11,359 nucleotides of DNA from an uncultured Rhizobiaceae group bacterium (GTDB lineage Bacteria > Pseudomonadota > Alphaproteobacteria > Rhizobiales > Rhizobiaceae), in NCBI GenBank assembly GCA_938030645.1, contig CALHHQ010000111.1:1-11359 (forward strand), read 5' to 3'. This document shows positions 1-5,326 of this stretch, piece after piece. Numbering within the stretch: the stretch's first letter is position 1; each line of letters begins with the position of its first letter. The position numbers and the translations under genes are program-made. The notes below the pieces were generated by a model. The model was not told the origin of the DNA. It did no database searches and saw nothing but the letters and a program-made list of their open reading frames with translations.

Positions 1-689
1 TGATTTTCTGTTGCGCCTGTGAACGCACCTTTTTCGTGACCGAACAGGATACTCTCAACCAGATTTTCTGGAATTGCACCGCAGTTTACAATTACAAATG
101 GTTTGGAAGCGCGTTCACCAGAACCTTGAATTGCACGCGCTATGACTTCTTTGCCGACGCCTGATTCACCTTCCAGCAGAACAGGAATTTTGGAAGCTGC
201 GGCTCTTCGACCAAGTTTCACAATTGGGTTCATGGTTGCGCTTTGTGCGATGAGATCGTCGAAAGTAAAATTTCCAGTTTTGGTCTTTTGAACCTTTTGA
301 ACCACTTCTTTCATTGCATCGAGTTTCAAGGCGTTGTCGATAGAAACCTTTAAACGTTCAAAAGATACAGGCTTTACGCAAAAATCCACAGCTCCCGCGC
401 GGATTGCGTTGACGACGGTTTCTATTCCGCCTTGTGCTGTTTGCACAATTATCGGGTATTGACGATCGGCTTGTTTGAGCTCTTCAAGAACACCCATCCC
501 ATCCAGTTCCGGCATAAAGAGATCCAAAATGATCAACCTGTAGCGCTGGCTTACGTCCGCTTCGATTTTGGCGAGAGCGTCCCGCCCGTCAACAGCAACA
601 TCCACTTGAAAACCCATCTTAGTGATGGCATTTTCGAGCAGCCTGCGCTGAACAGGGTCGTCGTCAACAATGAGAATCGTTTTCGGCAT
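1..689 (-). CDS. sigma-54-dependent NtrC-type response regulator, C-terminus beyond window
   Basis: This is the N-terminal part of a two-component response regulator that activates sigma-54 RNA polymerase. Reading the minus strand from ATG at 689 gives 229 residues with no stop before the window edge. Residues 1-120 are a receiver domain: the acidic cluster DDD at 9-11, the likely phosphoacceptor D56 in ILDLFMP, T84 and K106. A linker leads into the AAA+ domain, with Walker A GESGVGKE at 174-181 and the sigma-54 contact loop GAFTGA at 221-226. Walker B, the arginine finger and the Fis-type DNA-binding helix should lie outside the window. The start is supported by AGGG five bases upstream. The stretch QTAQGGIETVVNAIRAG resembles a subgroup common in alphaproteobacteria, possibly TacA-like, but orthology is not shown and no cognate histidine kinase is visible. 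Family assignment is firm; the target regulon is unknown. Confidence 0.95.
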   Translation of the reverse strand, partial: MPKTILIVDDDPVQRRLLENAITKMGFQVDVAVDGRDALAKIEADVSQRYRLIILDLFMPELDGMGVLEELKQADRQYPIIVQTAQGGIETVVNAIRAGAVDFCVKPVSFERLKVSIDNALKLDAMKEVVQKVQKTKTGNFTFDDLIAQSATMNPIVKLGRRAAASKIPVLLEGESGVGKEVIARAIQGSGERASKPFVIVNCGAIPENLVESILFGHEKGAFTGATEN

Positions 690-891
690 GCAAACCCTAT
701 TCGAATGGTTCGATCTGATGTAATTCTCAAAATGGCACAATTTTTTGAAGCGCGTTTTAACAATTGCACTTAAGAAAGCGTAAATCGTGATTTTGCCATA
801 AACTTGAAATAGCTGACGTAACGTAATAAACACACCTGAATTGACTGAGGCGTATCGAACGCCCACCAACAGAAACGAATTAGAGAGAATG
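690..891. other. divergent intergenic region between sigma-54 activator and Omp10-like gene
   Basis: About 200 bases without a convincing gene. It must hold the promoters of both divergent neighbours. It contains the 8-base palindrome ATTCGAAT (699-706) and a second TTCGA at 709-713. An incomplete sigma-54-like element (TGGCAC at 733-738) and an incomplete CtrA-like pair (TTAA-N9-TTAA) lie further right; neither meets its consensus spacing or core. No good sigma-70 hexamer pair stands out for the lipoprotein gene, although TTGAAA at 804-809 followed by an AT-rich stretch is possible. Confidence 0.6.
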
Positions 892-1347
892 ATGCGTACT
901 TTTTTGACTTCTGGAATTTTGATTGCTGGCGCGTTCGCGTTGTCTGCCTGCACATCAACACAAAATAATACAGCAGCACCTGCTCCACAACTGACACCAG
1001 CGCCAGAGCCTAAGCCTGCTGTAAAGCCTGCGCCCCAGGTTGCTTCAGTGGGTGATGTGAGCGGAACTTGGCAACCAATTGACCAAGCCGGTAAAGAGCT
1101 GGGATATCGTGCTGCTTTTGTGAAGGGACAGTTCGTTTCTTATGACCGTCAGCGAACAAGTTCTGATGAGTTGCTGGCTAAGGGCACATATTCCGCGCGT
1201 TCAATTTCGAATATCAAGTTGAAGTTCGTCGGTGCGGCCAGCGGGCCAAACAGCGCTGATTGCCAATTGCTCAGTACTTCACGCATGAATTGCACTTTGA
1301 AAAACGGAACACCGCTGTTTTTCAAAAAAGTGAGCAGTAAGGCTTAA
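892..1347 (+). CDS. Omp10-like outer-membrane lipoprotein
   Basis: A 151-residue lipoprotein. The start at 892 is chosen over the adjacent in-frame ATG at 889 because the purine-rich AGAGAG stretch then has some spacing; both give the same mature protein. A short charged N-terminus and hydrophobic segment end in the lipobox LSAC with the lipidated cysteine at residue 20. Residue +2 is threonine, not aspartate, so outer-membrane sorting is expected. Residues 27-50 are a proline/alanine-rich linker. The folded part (about 55-150) begins with SGTW, contains AKGTY near 96-100, and has C124 and C134, which could form a disulfide. The pattern of SG-W, EKLAxGxY, NCxLxxxxxxNCT and a final basic F-K-K/R stretch matches the Brucella Omp10 family as I remember it. 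The biochemical role of that family is not well defined. The gene is divergent from the sigma-54 activator. Confidence 0.8.
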   Translation: MRTFLTSGILIAGAFALSACTSTQNNTAAPAPQLTPAPEPKPAVKPAPQVASVGDVSGTWQPIDQAGKELGYRAAFVKGQFVSYDRQRTSSDELLAKGTYSARSISNIKLKFVGAASGPNSADCQLLSTSRMNCTLKNGTPLFFKKVSSKA

Positions 1348-1365
1348 GAACGAGAGATGTACGCC

Positions 1366-1393
1366 TTGCCAATTGTTTGTGGTGTGGTGTAAT
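1366..1393 (+). promoter_or_regulatory. predicted sigma-70-type promoter of the oxidase subunit IV gene
   Basis: A -35 box TTGCCA (1366-1371) and a -10 box TGTAAT (1388-1393) are separated by 16 bases; each matches five of six consensus positions. Transcription would start near 1400, leaving a leader of about 40 bases before the ATG at 1440. Inferred from sequence only. Confidence 0.5.
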
Positions 1394-1439
1394 CGTAGTC
1401 CGAATTTGATTTTTCGAGCCTAGAAAAGAGCTTGTTGAT

Positions 1440-1664
1440 ATGGCTGACCAAACATACGATGTGAACCATGAGCAAGGTGCACCGATGGACTATCCTCAGC
1501 ACGAGGGTACCTATTCAATGTTCTTGTGGCTGACGAAATGGGGTGTGTTGTTCAACATCGCACTGCTGGTTGCGATGGCTGTTGGTTTCTTCATGGGCGG
1601 CGGTTTTATCGGTGGCGTGTTAGCCTTCATCGTCTTGATGATTGTTGCCAAAATAGTCGCATAG
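1440..1664 (+). CDS. aa3-type cytochrome c oxidase subunit IV
   Basis: A 74-residue membrane protein of the bacterial aa3 cytochrome oxidase subunit IV family (COX4_pro_2 type), a small accessory subunit of the terminal oxidase in the inner membrane. The diagnostic part is MDYPQHEGTYSMFLWLTKWG (residues 16-35): MDY..HE.TY before a helix. A first hydrophobic helix covers about 36-53 and a glycine-rich turn (GGGFIGG) leads into a second helix at about 57-73. The Paracoccus form is about 50 residues with one helix, so this is the longer two-helix variant. ATG at 1440 has AAGAG nine bases upstream. The catalytic subunits (CtaC, CtaD, CtaE) are not in the window, so it stands apart from the main oxidase cluster, with its own predicted promoter. 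Confidence 0.88.
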   Translation: MADQTYDVNHEQGAPMDYPQHEGTYSMFLWLTKWGVLFNIALLVAMAVGFFMGGGFIGGVLAFIVLMIVAKIVA

Positions 1665-1678
1665 ATCAGCTTTGTGCG

Positions 1679-1693
1679 GCCGCATCAGGCGGC
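1679..1693. terminator. small hairpin between convergent genes, possible weak terminator
   Basis: GCCGC (1679-1683) and GCGGC (1689-1693) form a perfect five-base stem with loop ATCAG, located between the stop codons of the oxidase subunit gene (ending 1664) and the TPR gene (ending 1720). No strong T-run follows on either strand, so intrinsic termination is only a possibility. Confidence 0.25.
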
Positions 1694-1719
1694 TACCCAC
1701 TCTTTAAATTTTCAAATCG

Positions 1720-2547
1720 TTAACGCGTTCTGCTCATGCCTTCGCGTGCGGGCGTGTATTTTGGGTTCAACGCAATTGCGCGCGCGAACGACTTGAAAGC
1801 GCGTTTCTTTTGACCACGTTGCTCATAGACCAGAGCCTGATTGGTCCAAGCTTCCGCATATTTTCCGTCCAGCTTCAGCGCGGTGTTGAAGTCGTCTAGG
1901 GCATTTTGCTGAGCATTTGTTGCGAGATATGACAATCCCCGCGCATTGTAGGGCTCTGGCTTTTTGTCAGCCAGCGCAATTGCTTTTGAGAAATCTTCTA
2001 TTGCTTGAACATGATTTCTATTCTGTTGATAGAGCAGTCCACGATTGTGATAGGCGCGCGGGTCTGTCGTGCCCAGTTGAATGGCTTGATCGTAATCATT
2101 GACTGCCGATCTCAAACGCTTTCCCTCGCGATAAACATCGCCACGACCGATATAAGCTTCTGCATATTGAGGATTGATCTGGACAGCGGAATTGTAGTCT
2201 TTCAACGCTTGATTGAGGTTACCAGTACGCCGGTAAATAAGACCTCTGTTGGCATAGGCTTGATGATAGCGGCGATTGAGAGAAATCGCAGTGTTGAAAT
2301 CGCTCAACGCAGATGAAAACTGCCCGGAACGGCCATAAGCGCTGCCTCGGATGTTATAGCCAGTGGGATCTCTTGGGTTGGCATTTACCACGCGTGTGAG
2401 AGACCCAATGTTCTCAGAAGAGCCTTGATCTTTTTCAAATGTCAGACCAGCAGTGGGGCTGTTAGCTACACAGCCGGATGCTGCCAATGACAAGGCAATC
2501 AAGCCTGTTCCGAACGCAGTTTTTACGAATGCGATTTGGGATAACAT
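1720..2547 (-). CDS. tetratricopeptide-repeat lipoprotein
   Basis: A 275-residue secreted lipoprotein composed almost wholly of TPRs. The signal sequence has a hydrophobic core at about 11-24 and a lipobox AASGC with the modified cysteine at residue 26; valine at +2 suggests outer-membrane retention. Six consecutive 34-residue TPR units span about 63-266, each carrying the AY..RG..Y ... A..D...A..L pattern. Such arrays make a superhelix for protein binding, so a scaffold or envelope-assembly role is likely, but no partner can be named. The start is fixed by GGA seven bases upstream of the ATG inside CATATG, and by a good promoter about 30 bases further up. The gene lies downstream of rpsU but is separated from it by a predicted terminator and has its own promoter. 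It is convergent with the oxidase subunit gene. Confidence 0.9.
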   Translation of the reverse strand: MLSQIAFVKTAFGTGLIALSLAASGCVANSPTAGLTFEKDQGSSENIGSLTRVVNANPRDPTGYNIRGSAYGRSGQFSSALSDFNTAISLNRRYHQAYANRGLIYRRTGNLNQALKDYNSAVQINPQYAEAYIGRGDVYREGKRLRSAVNDYDQAIQLGTTDPRAYHNRGLLYQQNRNHVQAIEDFSKAIALADKKPEPYNARGLSYLATNAQQNALDDFNTALKLDGKYAEAWTNQALVYEQRGQKKRAFKSFARAIALNPKYTPAREGMSRTR

Positions 2548-2574
2548 ATGAGTTCCAGCCTAAAATTTCCTGCG

Positions 2575-2603
2575 ATTAAATTTGCACGAAAATGCGATGA
2601 CAA
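2575..2603 (-). promoter_or_regulatory. predicted sigma-70-type promoter of the TPR lipoprotein gene
   Basis: On the minus strand, -35 TTGTCA (2603-2598) and -10 TTTAAT (2580-2575) are separated by exactly 17 bases, each with five of six consensus matches. The predicted start of transcription near 2568 gives a leader of about 20 bases. This is the best housekeeping promoter seen in the window. Confidence 0.6.
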
Positions 2604-2626
2604 TTTGGTGAAATTTAACTTCAACG

Positions 2627-2694
2627 AAAAAAAGGGCAACCCGCGCAAGCTGATTACCCTGACTTCCAAATTATCTAACTATCAACGCGGGGTT
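2627..2694 (-). terminator. possible rpsU terminator with a long loop
   Basis: Downstream of the rpsU stop the transcript would read AACCCCGCG (2694-2686), then about 40 bases, then CGCGGGTT (2645-2638), which pair over eight bases with one bulged C. After GCCC there is a run of seven U (2633-2627). An inner TTGAT/ATCAG pairing could extend the stem. The loop is longer than in a typical intrinsic terminator, but the U-run and position before the TPR promoter fit termination. Confidence 0.45.
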
Positions 2695-2709
2695 GAAGGT
2701 CTCAAGCAA

Positions 2710-2934
2710 TTAGCGAGGCGCTTTGCCTGGGATCAAGCCTTCGCGTTGCGCGCGCTTGCGAGCAAGTTTGCGTGAGCGGCGAACAGCTTCAGCTTTTTCG
2801 CGAGCACGTTTTTCAGATGGCTTTTCATGGAAGTTCCGCAATTTCATTTCGCGGAATACGCCTTCACGCTGAAGTTTCTTTTTCAGAGCGCGGAGGGCTT
2901 GTTCAACATTGTTGTCACGTACGACGACTTGCAC
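2710..2934 (-). CDS. rpsU: 30S ribosomal protein S21
   Basis: A 74-residue S21, a small basic protein of the 30S subunit platform near the anti-Shine-Dalgarno end of 16S rRNA, needed for efficient initiation. The N-terminus MQVVVRDNNVEQALRALKKK and the central EKPSEKRAREKAEAVRRSRK (about 38-57) are characteristic of alphaproteobacterial S21. The C-terminus is rich in lysine and arginine. Translation begins at GTG (2934-2932), with GGA eight bases upstream (CGGAAAAGCCC before GTG); no in-frame ATG gives the conserved N-terminus. A structured intergenic region precedes it and a U-run terminator candidate follows. It is on the same strand as purK, 177 bases downstream. Confidence 0.97.
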   Translation of the reverse strand: MQVVVRDNNVEQALRALKKKLQREGVFREMKLRNFHEKPSEKRAREKAEAVRRSRKLARKRAQREGLIPGKAPR

Positions 2935-2976
2935 GGGCTTTTCCGTTTCGGTTTGTTTGTATCAATTTGCGAAGAG

Positions 2977-3068
2977 AGGTCTATCCAAATGGAACCGCTG
3001 AGCGATGTTCAACCTTCAATTTGACCCGACTAAAGGCCAATCGTGTGGTGCAGTTAGCAAATAGACCT
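2977..3068 (-). promoter_or_regulatory. nested inverted repeat between purK and rpsU: candidate structured leader or small RNA
   Basis: AGGTCTAT at 2977-2984 and ATAGACCT at 3061-3068 form a perfect eight-base outer stem. Nested inside, AACCGC (2993-2998) faces GCAGTT (3050-3055), which pair over six bases with one G-U in the minus-strand transcript. The element ends 42 bases upstream of the rpsU GTG, so it could be the rpsU leader, a purK 3' UTR element or a separate RNA. The same interval contains a possible promoter (TTGAAC 3012-3007, weak -10 near 2988-2983), which would not be compatible with transcribing the whole structure from that promoter. Confidence 0.35.
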
Positions 3069-3111
3069 GATGTTGTCCAGCCTAAACTGGCGTTTCAGTA
3101 AGAAACTAAGG

Positions 3112-4197
3112 TCAGGATGTGATATCCAGCAACTCCGTAAAATGCCCCATTTTGCGCCCTTCGCGAGACTGCGATTTTCCGTAGAGGGTGACGCTGACAT
3201 TCGAATTTTCCAACAAATGCGCAATATCGTCGGCTTCGCTGCCCAATAAATTGCCCATTTTGCAATCGTGATGTCGTTGTACGGAACCCAGAGGCAGGCC
3301 TGTGATGGCTCTGATATGCTGTTCGAATTGCGATGTAGCGCAAACTTCTTCTGTCCAATGGCCGGAATTGTGAACACGCGGTGCAAATTCATTGACCAGC
3401 AAACCATCATCAGTTTCAAAAAACTCTATTCCAATCACGCCAACATAATTGAGTGCGTTCAGAACGTTTTCTGCGACACCCTTTGCGCGTGCGATGGTAT
3501 TGTCGTCAAGCGATGCTGGAACTGTTGATTGTCGCAAAATTCCATTCTCATGGACGTTGGTGGCGGGGTCGTATGCAACAACTTTTCCGCTAACATTGCG
3601 TGCGGCAATTATGGAAAATTCGCTTTTAAAAGCAATGAGTTGTTCTAAGACAAACGGCCCGCCACCCATTTCCTCAATTACTTTTGCTGGAGCATCGCAT
3701 AGTTCATTTTTGAACACACGTTGTCCTTTGCCGTCATATCCAAAGCGTCTTGTTTTCAAGACGCCACCATCTAGTGCTTTGAGAACCTTGGATAGATCAT
3801 CTGCGGTCTCAATGTTTTCAAACGGTGCAACTTCAATTCCGTTGCTGCGCAAGAATGTCTTTTCCAACAACCTGTCTTGAGACGTCTCAAGCGCGATCGT
3901 TGGCGGGTACAAGGTATTGTTGTTTGTGATGAATTCTGCAGCGGAAGCCGGCACATTTTCAAATTCATAAGTGATGACATCACACTGACTGGCCAGCTCT
4001 TTCAAAGCGGTTTTATCATCGTATTCAGCGATGATTTGCGCGTTGCAAGTCTGCGATGCGGGTGCATCTTGGCCTGGTTCCAGAAATACGGTTCGAAAAC
4101 CGAGTTTAGCAGCTGAAGCACCCAACATGCGGGCCAGTTGTCCGCCTCCAAGAATACCGATTGTGGCGTTTACGGGCAGTGGTGCTTGATTAGTCAT
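3112..4197 (-). CDS. purK: N5-carboxyaminoimidazole ribonucleotide synthase, ATPase subunit of AIR carboxylation
   Basis: PurK converts 5-aminoimidazole ribonucleotide, ATP and bicarbonate to N5-CAIR in de novo purine synthesis; PurE then rearranges the product. The 361-residue protein is a normal-length ATP-grasp enzyme. Residues 13-24 (IGILGGGQLARM) are the N-terminal nucleotide-like fold; ITYEFENVP follows at about 76-84; FGYDGKGQ near 150-157 is the ATP-grasp glycine loop; EFAPRVHNSGHWT in the last third carries the conserved metal/ATP and substrate residues; GRKMGHFT near the C-terminus is also conserved. The ATG at 4197 is preferred to the in-frame ATG at 4245 because it places the family N-terminus close to the start and overlaps the purE stop by only eight bases, typical of translational coupling. 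It is the last gene of the DUF465-purE-purK unit. No clear terminator follows. Confidence 0.96.
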   Translation of the reverse strand: MTNQAPLPVNATIGILGGGQLARMLGASAAKLGFRTVFLEPGQDAPASQTCNAQIIAEYDDKTALKELASQCDVITYEFENVPASAAEFITNNNTLYPPTIALETSQDRLLEKTFLRSNGIEVAPFENIETADDLSKVLKALDGGVLKTRRFGYDGKGQRVFKNELCDAPAKVIEEMGGGPFVLEQLIAFKSEFSIIAARNVSGKVVAYDPATNVHENGILRQSTVPASLDDNTIARAKGVAENVLNALNYVGVIGIEFFETDDGLLVNEFAPRVHNSGHWTEEVCATSQFEQHIRAITGLPLGSVQRHHDCKMGNLLGSEADDIAHLLENSNVSVTLYGKSQSREGRKMGHFTELLDITS

Positions 4198-4690
4198 GGG
4201 GTTCTTCAGCAACGGAATTGCTTTGCTTTGTTCGCCATTCGTCAAGTTTTTGTGCTAGTTCATCACTGCTTAAGGCAAGAACTGCCGCAGCCAAAAGGGC
4301 GGCGTTGACCGCACCTGCTTTGCCAATGGCGAGAGTACCAACTGGAATCCCTGCGGGCATTTGGACGATGGACAAAAGACTGTCATTTCCTGAAAGAGCG
4401 GCTGATTGAACCGGGACGCCAAATACGGGAAGCGGTGTCATGGAAGCGATCATACCGGGAAGGTGAGCAGCACCGCCTGCACCAGCAATAACTACCTTGA
4501 AACCGTCATCACGGGCTGATTTGGCAAATTCGACCAAACGATCTGGAGTGCGATGCGCAGAGACGATTTTGGAAGTGTAAGAAACACCTAGCGCGTCTAA
4601 TGTGTCCGCCGCATTTTTCATTGTGACCCAGTCCGACTGACTGCCCATCACAATGGCTACGTCGCTTTGAGGGGCTTTTGATTCGCTCAT
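4190..4690 (-). CDS. purE: N5-carboxyaminoimidazole ribonucleotide mutase
   Basis: PurE (class I) moves the carboxylate of N5-CAIR to C4, giving CAIR for the next purine step. The 166-residue protein shows every class I signature: VAIVMGSQSDW (11-21), SAHRTP (44-49) with the catalytic histidine H46, AGAGGAAHLPG (69-79), and a GVPVQS...SLLSIVQMPAGIPVGTLAIG block. The start ATG (4690-4688) overlaps the stop of the upstream DUF465 gene as ATGA, and no strong ribosome binding site is needed if translation is coupled. Downstream, purK starts inside its last codons. A class I PurE beside PurK implies the two-step ATP-dependent bacterial route. Confidence 0.97.
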   Translation of the reverse strand: MSESKAPQSDVAIVMGSQSDWVTMKNAADTLDALGVSYTSKIVSAHRTPDRLVEFAKSARDDGFKVVIAGAGGAAHLPGMIASMTPLPVFGVPVQSAALSGNDSLLSIVQMPAGIPVGTLAIGKAGAVNAALLAAAVLALSSDELAQKLDEWRTKQSNSVAEEPHD

Positions 4691-4893
4691 GCTGTTATGT
4701 CCGGAATAACGTGCGAAGACAGTTTTATGATCTCATCCTTCAAGCGCAGTTTTTTCTTTTTCATGCGTTGCACTTTCAGCGGGTCACAGTTTTGCGCGAC
4801 CATAGCTTCGATAGCGGTATGGTAATCATCGTGCTCCAGCTGCAGGCGGGCCAGCCTTACACGCAATTCAGCACTGTCTTGGTCGTCTTCCAT
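4687..4893 (-). CDS. YdcH/DUF465 family small coiled protein
   Basis: A 68-residue, highly charged, helical protein of the DUF465 (YdcH) family, function unknown. The sequence reads as one long helix or short hairpin of helices: LRVRLARLQLEHDDYHTAIE, then a break at CDPLKVQ, then KKKKLRLKDEI near the C-terminus, the family hallmark. The ATG at 4893 is chosen rather than a possible start at 4935, because AAGGGGA lies right upstream at ribosome-binding distance and the extension is not family-like. The stop overlaps the purE start as ATGA, so it is the first gene of an operon with purE and purK. Similar gene order occurs in other alphaproteobacteria as far as I recall. A role in purine synthesis is not implied by sequence. 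Confidence 0.88.
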   Translation of the reverse strand: MEDDQDSAELRVRLARLQLEHDDYHTAIEAMVAQNCDPLKVQRMKKKKLRLKDEIIKLSSHVIPDITA

Positions 4894-4897
4894 AACA

Positions 4898-4904
4898 TCC
4901 CCTT
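4898..4904 (-). promoter_or_regulatory. strong ribosome binding site fixing the DUF465 start
   Basis: AAGGGGA on the minus strand, with its AAGG core seven bases before the ATG at 4893. It is the reason for preferring this start over the longer reading frame and is the clearest Shine-Dalgarno match in the window. Confidence 0.7.
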
Positions 4905-4911
4905 CACAATG

Positions 4912-4938
4912 GAACCGAGGTTCTAGCTGTTCCACAGC
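4912..4938 (-). repeat. two tandem inverted repeats in the leader of the DUF465-purE-purK operon
   Basis: GAACC-GA-GGTTC lies at 4912-4923 and GCTGT-TCC-ACAGC at 4926-4938. In the minus-strand transcript, TGGAAC and GTTCCA spanning both elements can pair instead (six bases, 13-base loop). The elements sit directly upstream of the ribosome binding site of the first gene. They could be operator half-sites or alternative RNA hairpins; no family is recognised. Confidence 0.35.
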
Positions 4939-5026
4939 GATAAAATCAATGGTGGTTTAGATATCGACACTTATGATGATCTGTGACACTTTTTCAATGT
5001 AGGATAACACGAACAAGAGGTCGCTC

Positions 5027-5194
5027 ATGTCTGTCGATGCACATATCCAACAACTTCACCAAAAACATCAGTCTTTGGAAGATCAACTTGCGGGATTGCG
5101 CGCAAGTCCATCAGCCAATGATATCGAGTTTTTGGAACTCAAGCGTGAGAAATTGCGTTTGAAGGATGAAATTGCCCGTTTGAACGGCAATTGA
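5027..5194 (+). CDS. second, very small YdcH/DUF465 family protein
   Basis: A 55-residue reading frame from ATG 5027 to TGA, with AAGAGG six bases upstream (5015-5020), an excellent ribosome binding site. The protein begins MSVDAHIQQLHQKHQSLEDQ, a predicted amphipathic helix, breaks near RASPSAND, and ends in LELKREKLRLKDEIARLNGN. The KLRLKDEI segment is identical to that of the divergently transcribed DUF465 protein at 4687-4893, so the two are paralogues or at least share a family. This N-terminal/loop/C-terminal arrangement is the usual DUF465 form. Function is unknown; short helical-hairpin proteins of this type may oligomerise. Neighbouring genes give no direct clue. Confidence 0.85.
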   Translation: MSVDAHIQQLHQKHQSLEDQLAGLRASPSANDIEFLELKREKLRLKDEIARLNGN

Positions 5195-5254
5195 TTCAGA
5201 AACCCGAGTTCTGCGTTCTAAGTTGAACTGTCACGCGTTTCTTTTCCTTTCGAT

Positions 5255-5273
5255 TTAGAATTTTTGTTAGAAT
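5255..5273 (+). repeat. direct repeat TTAGAAT x2 upstream of the ThiE-like gene
   Basis: TTAGAAT occurs at 5255-5261 and 5267-5273, a 12-base period, about 50 bases before the preferred start of the ThiE-like gene. TAGAAT is a good -10 hexamer, but neither copy has a convincing -35 box. It may be part of the promoter or an activator-bound repeat. Confidence 0.3.
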
Positions 5274-5326
5274 GCGATTGATTGCCAAGGCTTGTGTCTG
5301 CAGTCACGGCAGCTTATGTCGTTTTC

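Noticed and set aside
733..749. Sigma-54 promoter-like element TGGCAC followed by TTTGA, next to the sigma-54 activator gene
   Set aside because: The -24 half is perfect, but at the -12 position the invariant GC reads TG, so it fails the core consensus.
432..773. Plus-strand open frame antisense to the sigma-54 activator
   Set aside because: It overlaps the receiver domain coding sequence on the other strand, whose motifs are unmistakable.
756..774. CtrA-like site TTAA...TTAA upstream of the sigma-54 activator and lipoprotein genes
   Set aside because: The half-sites are nine bases apart; CtrA sites need seven.
2548..2775. Plus-strand open frame of 75 codons starting in CATATG
   Set aside because: Its 3' part is antisense to rpsU and its 5' part covers the TPR promoter and the rpsU terminator; the protein has no recognisable family.
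3067..3111. Terminator directly after purK (GTTTC/GAAAC and CCAG/CTGG hairpins)
   Set aside because: Short stems and no U-run on the minus strand; purK and rpsU may be partly read through.
5197..5213. CAGAA/TTCTG hairpin after the 55-residue DUF465 gene as a terminator
   Set aside because: Only a five-base AT-rich stem with no T-run after it; too weak to call.
5195..5326. TPP riboswitch upstream of the ThiE-like gene
   Set aside because: The conserved CTGAGA and related THI-box sequences are absent.
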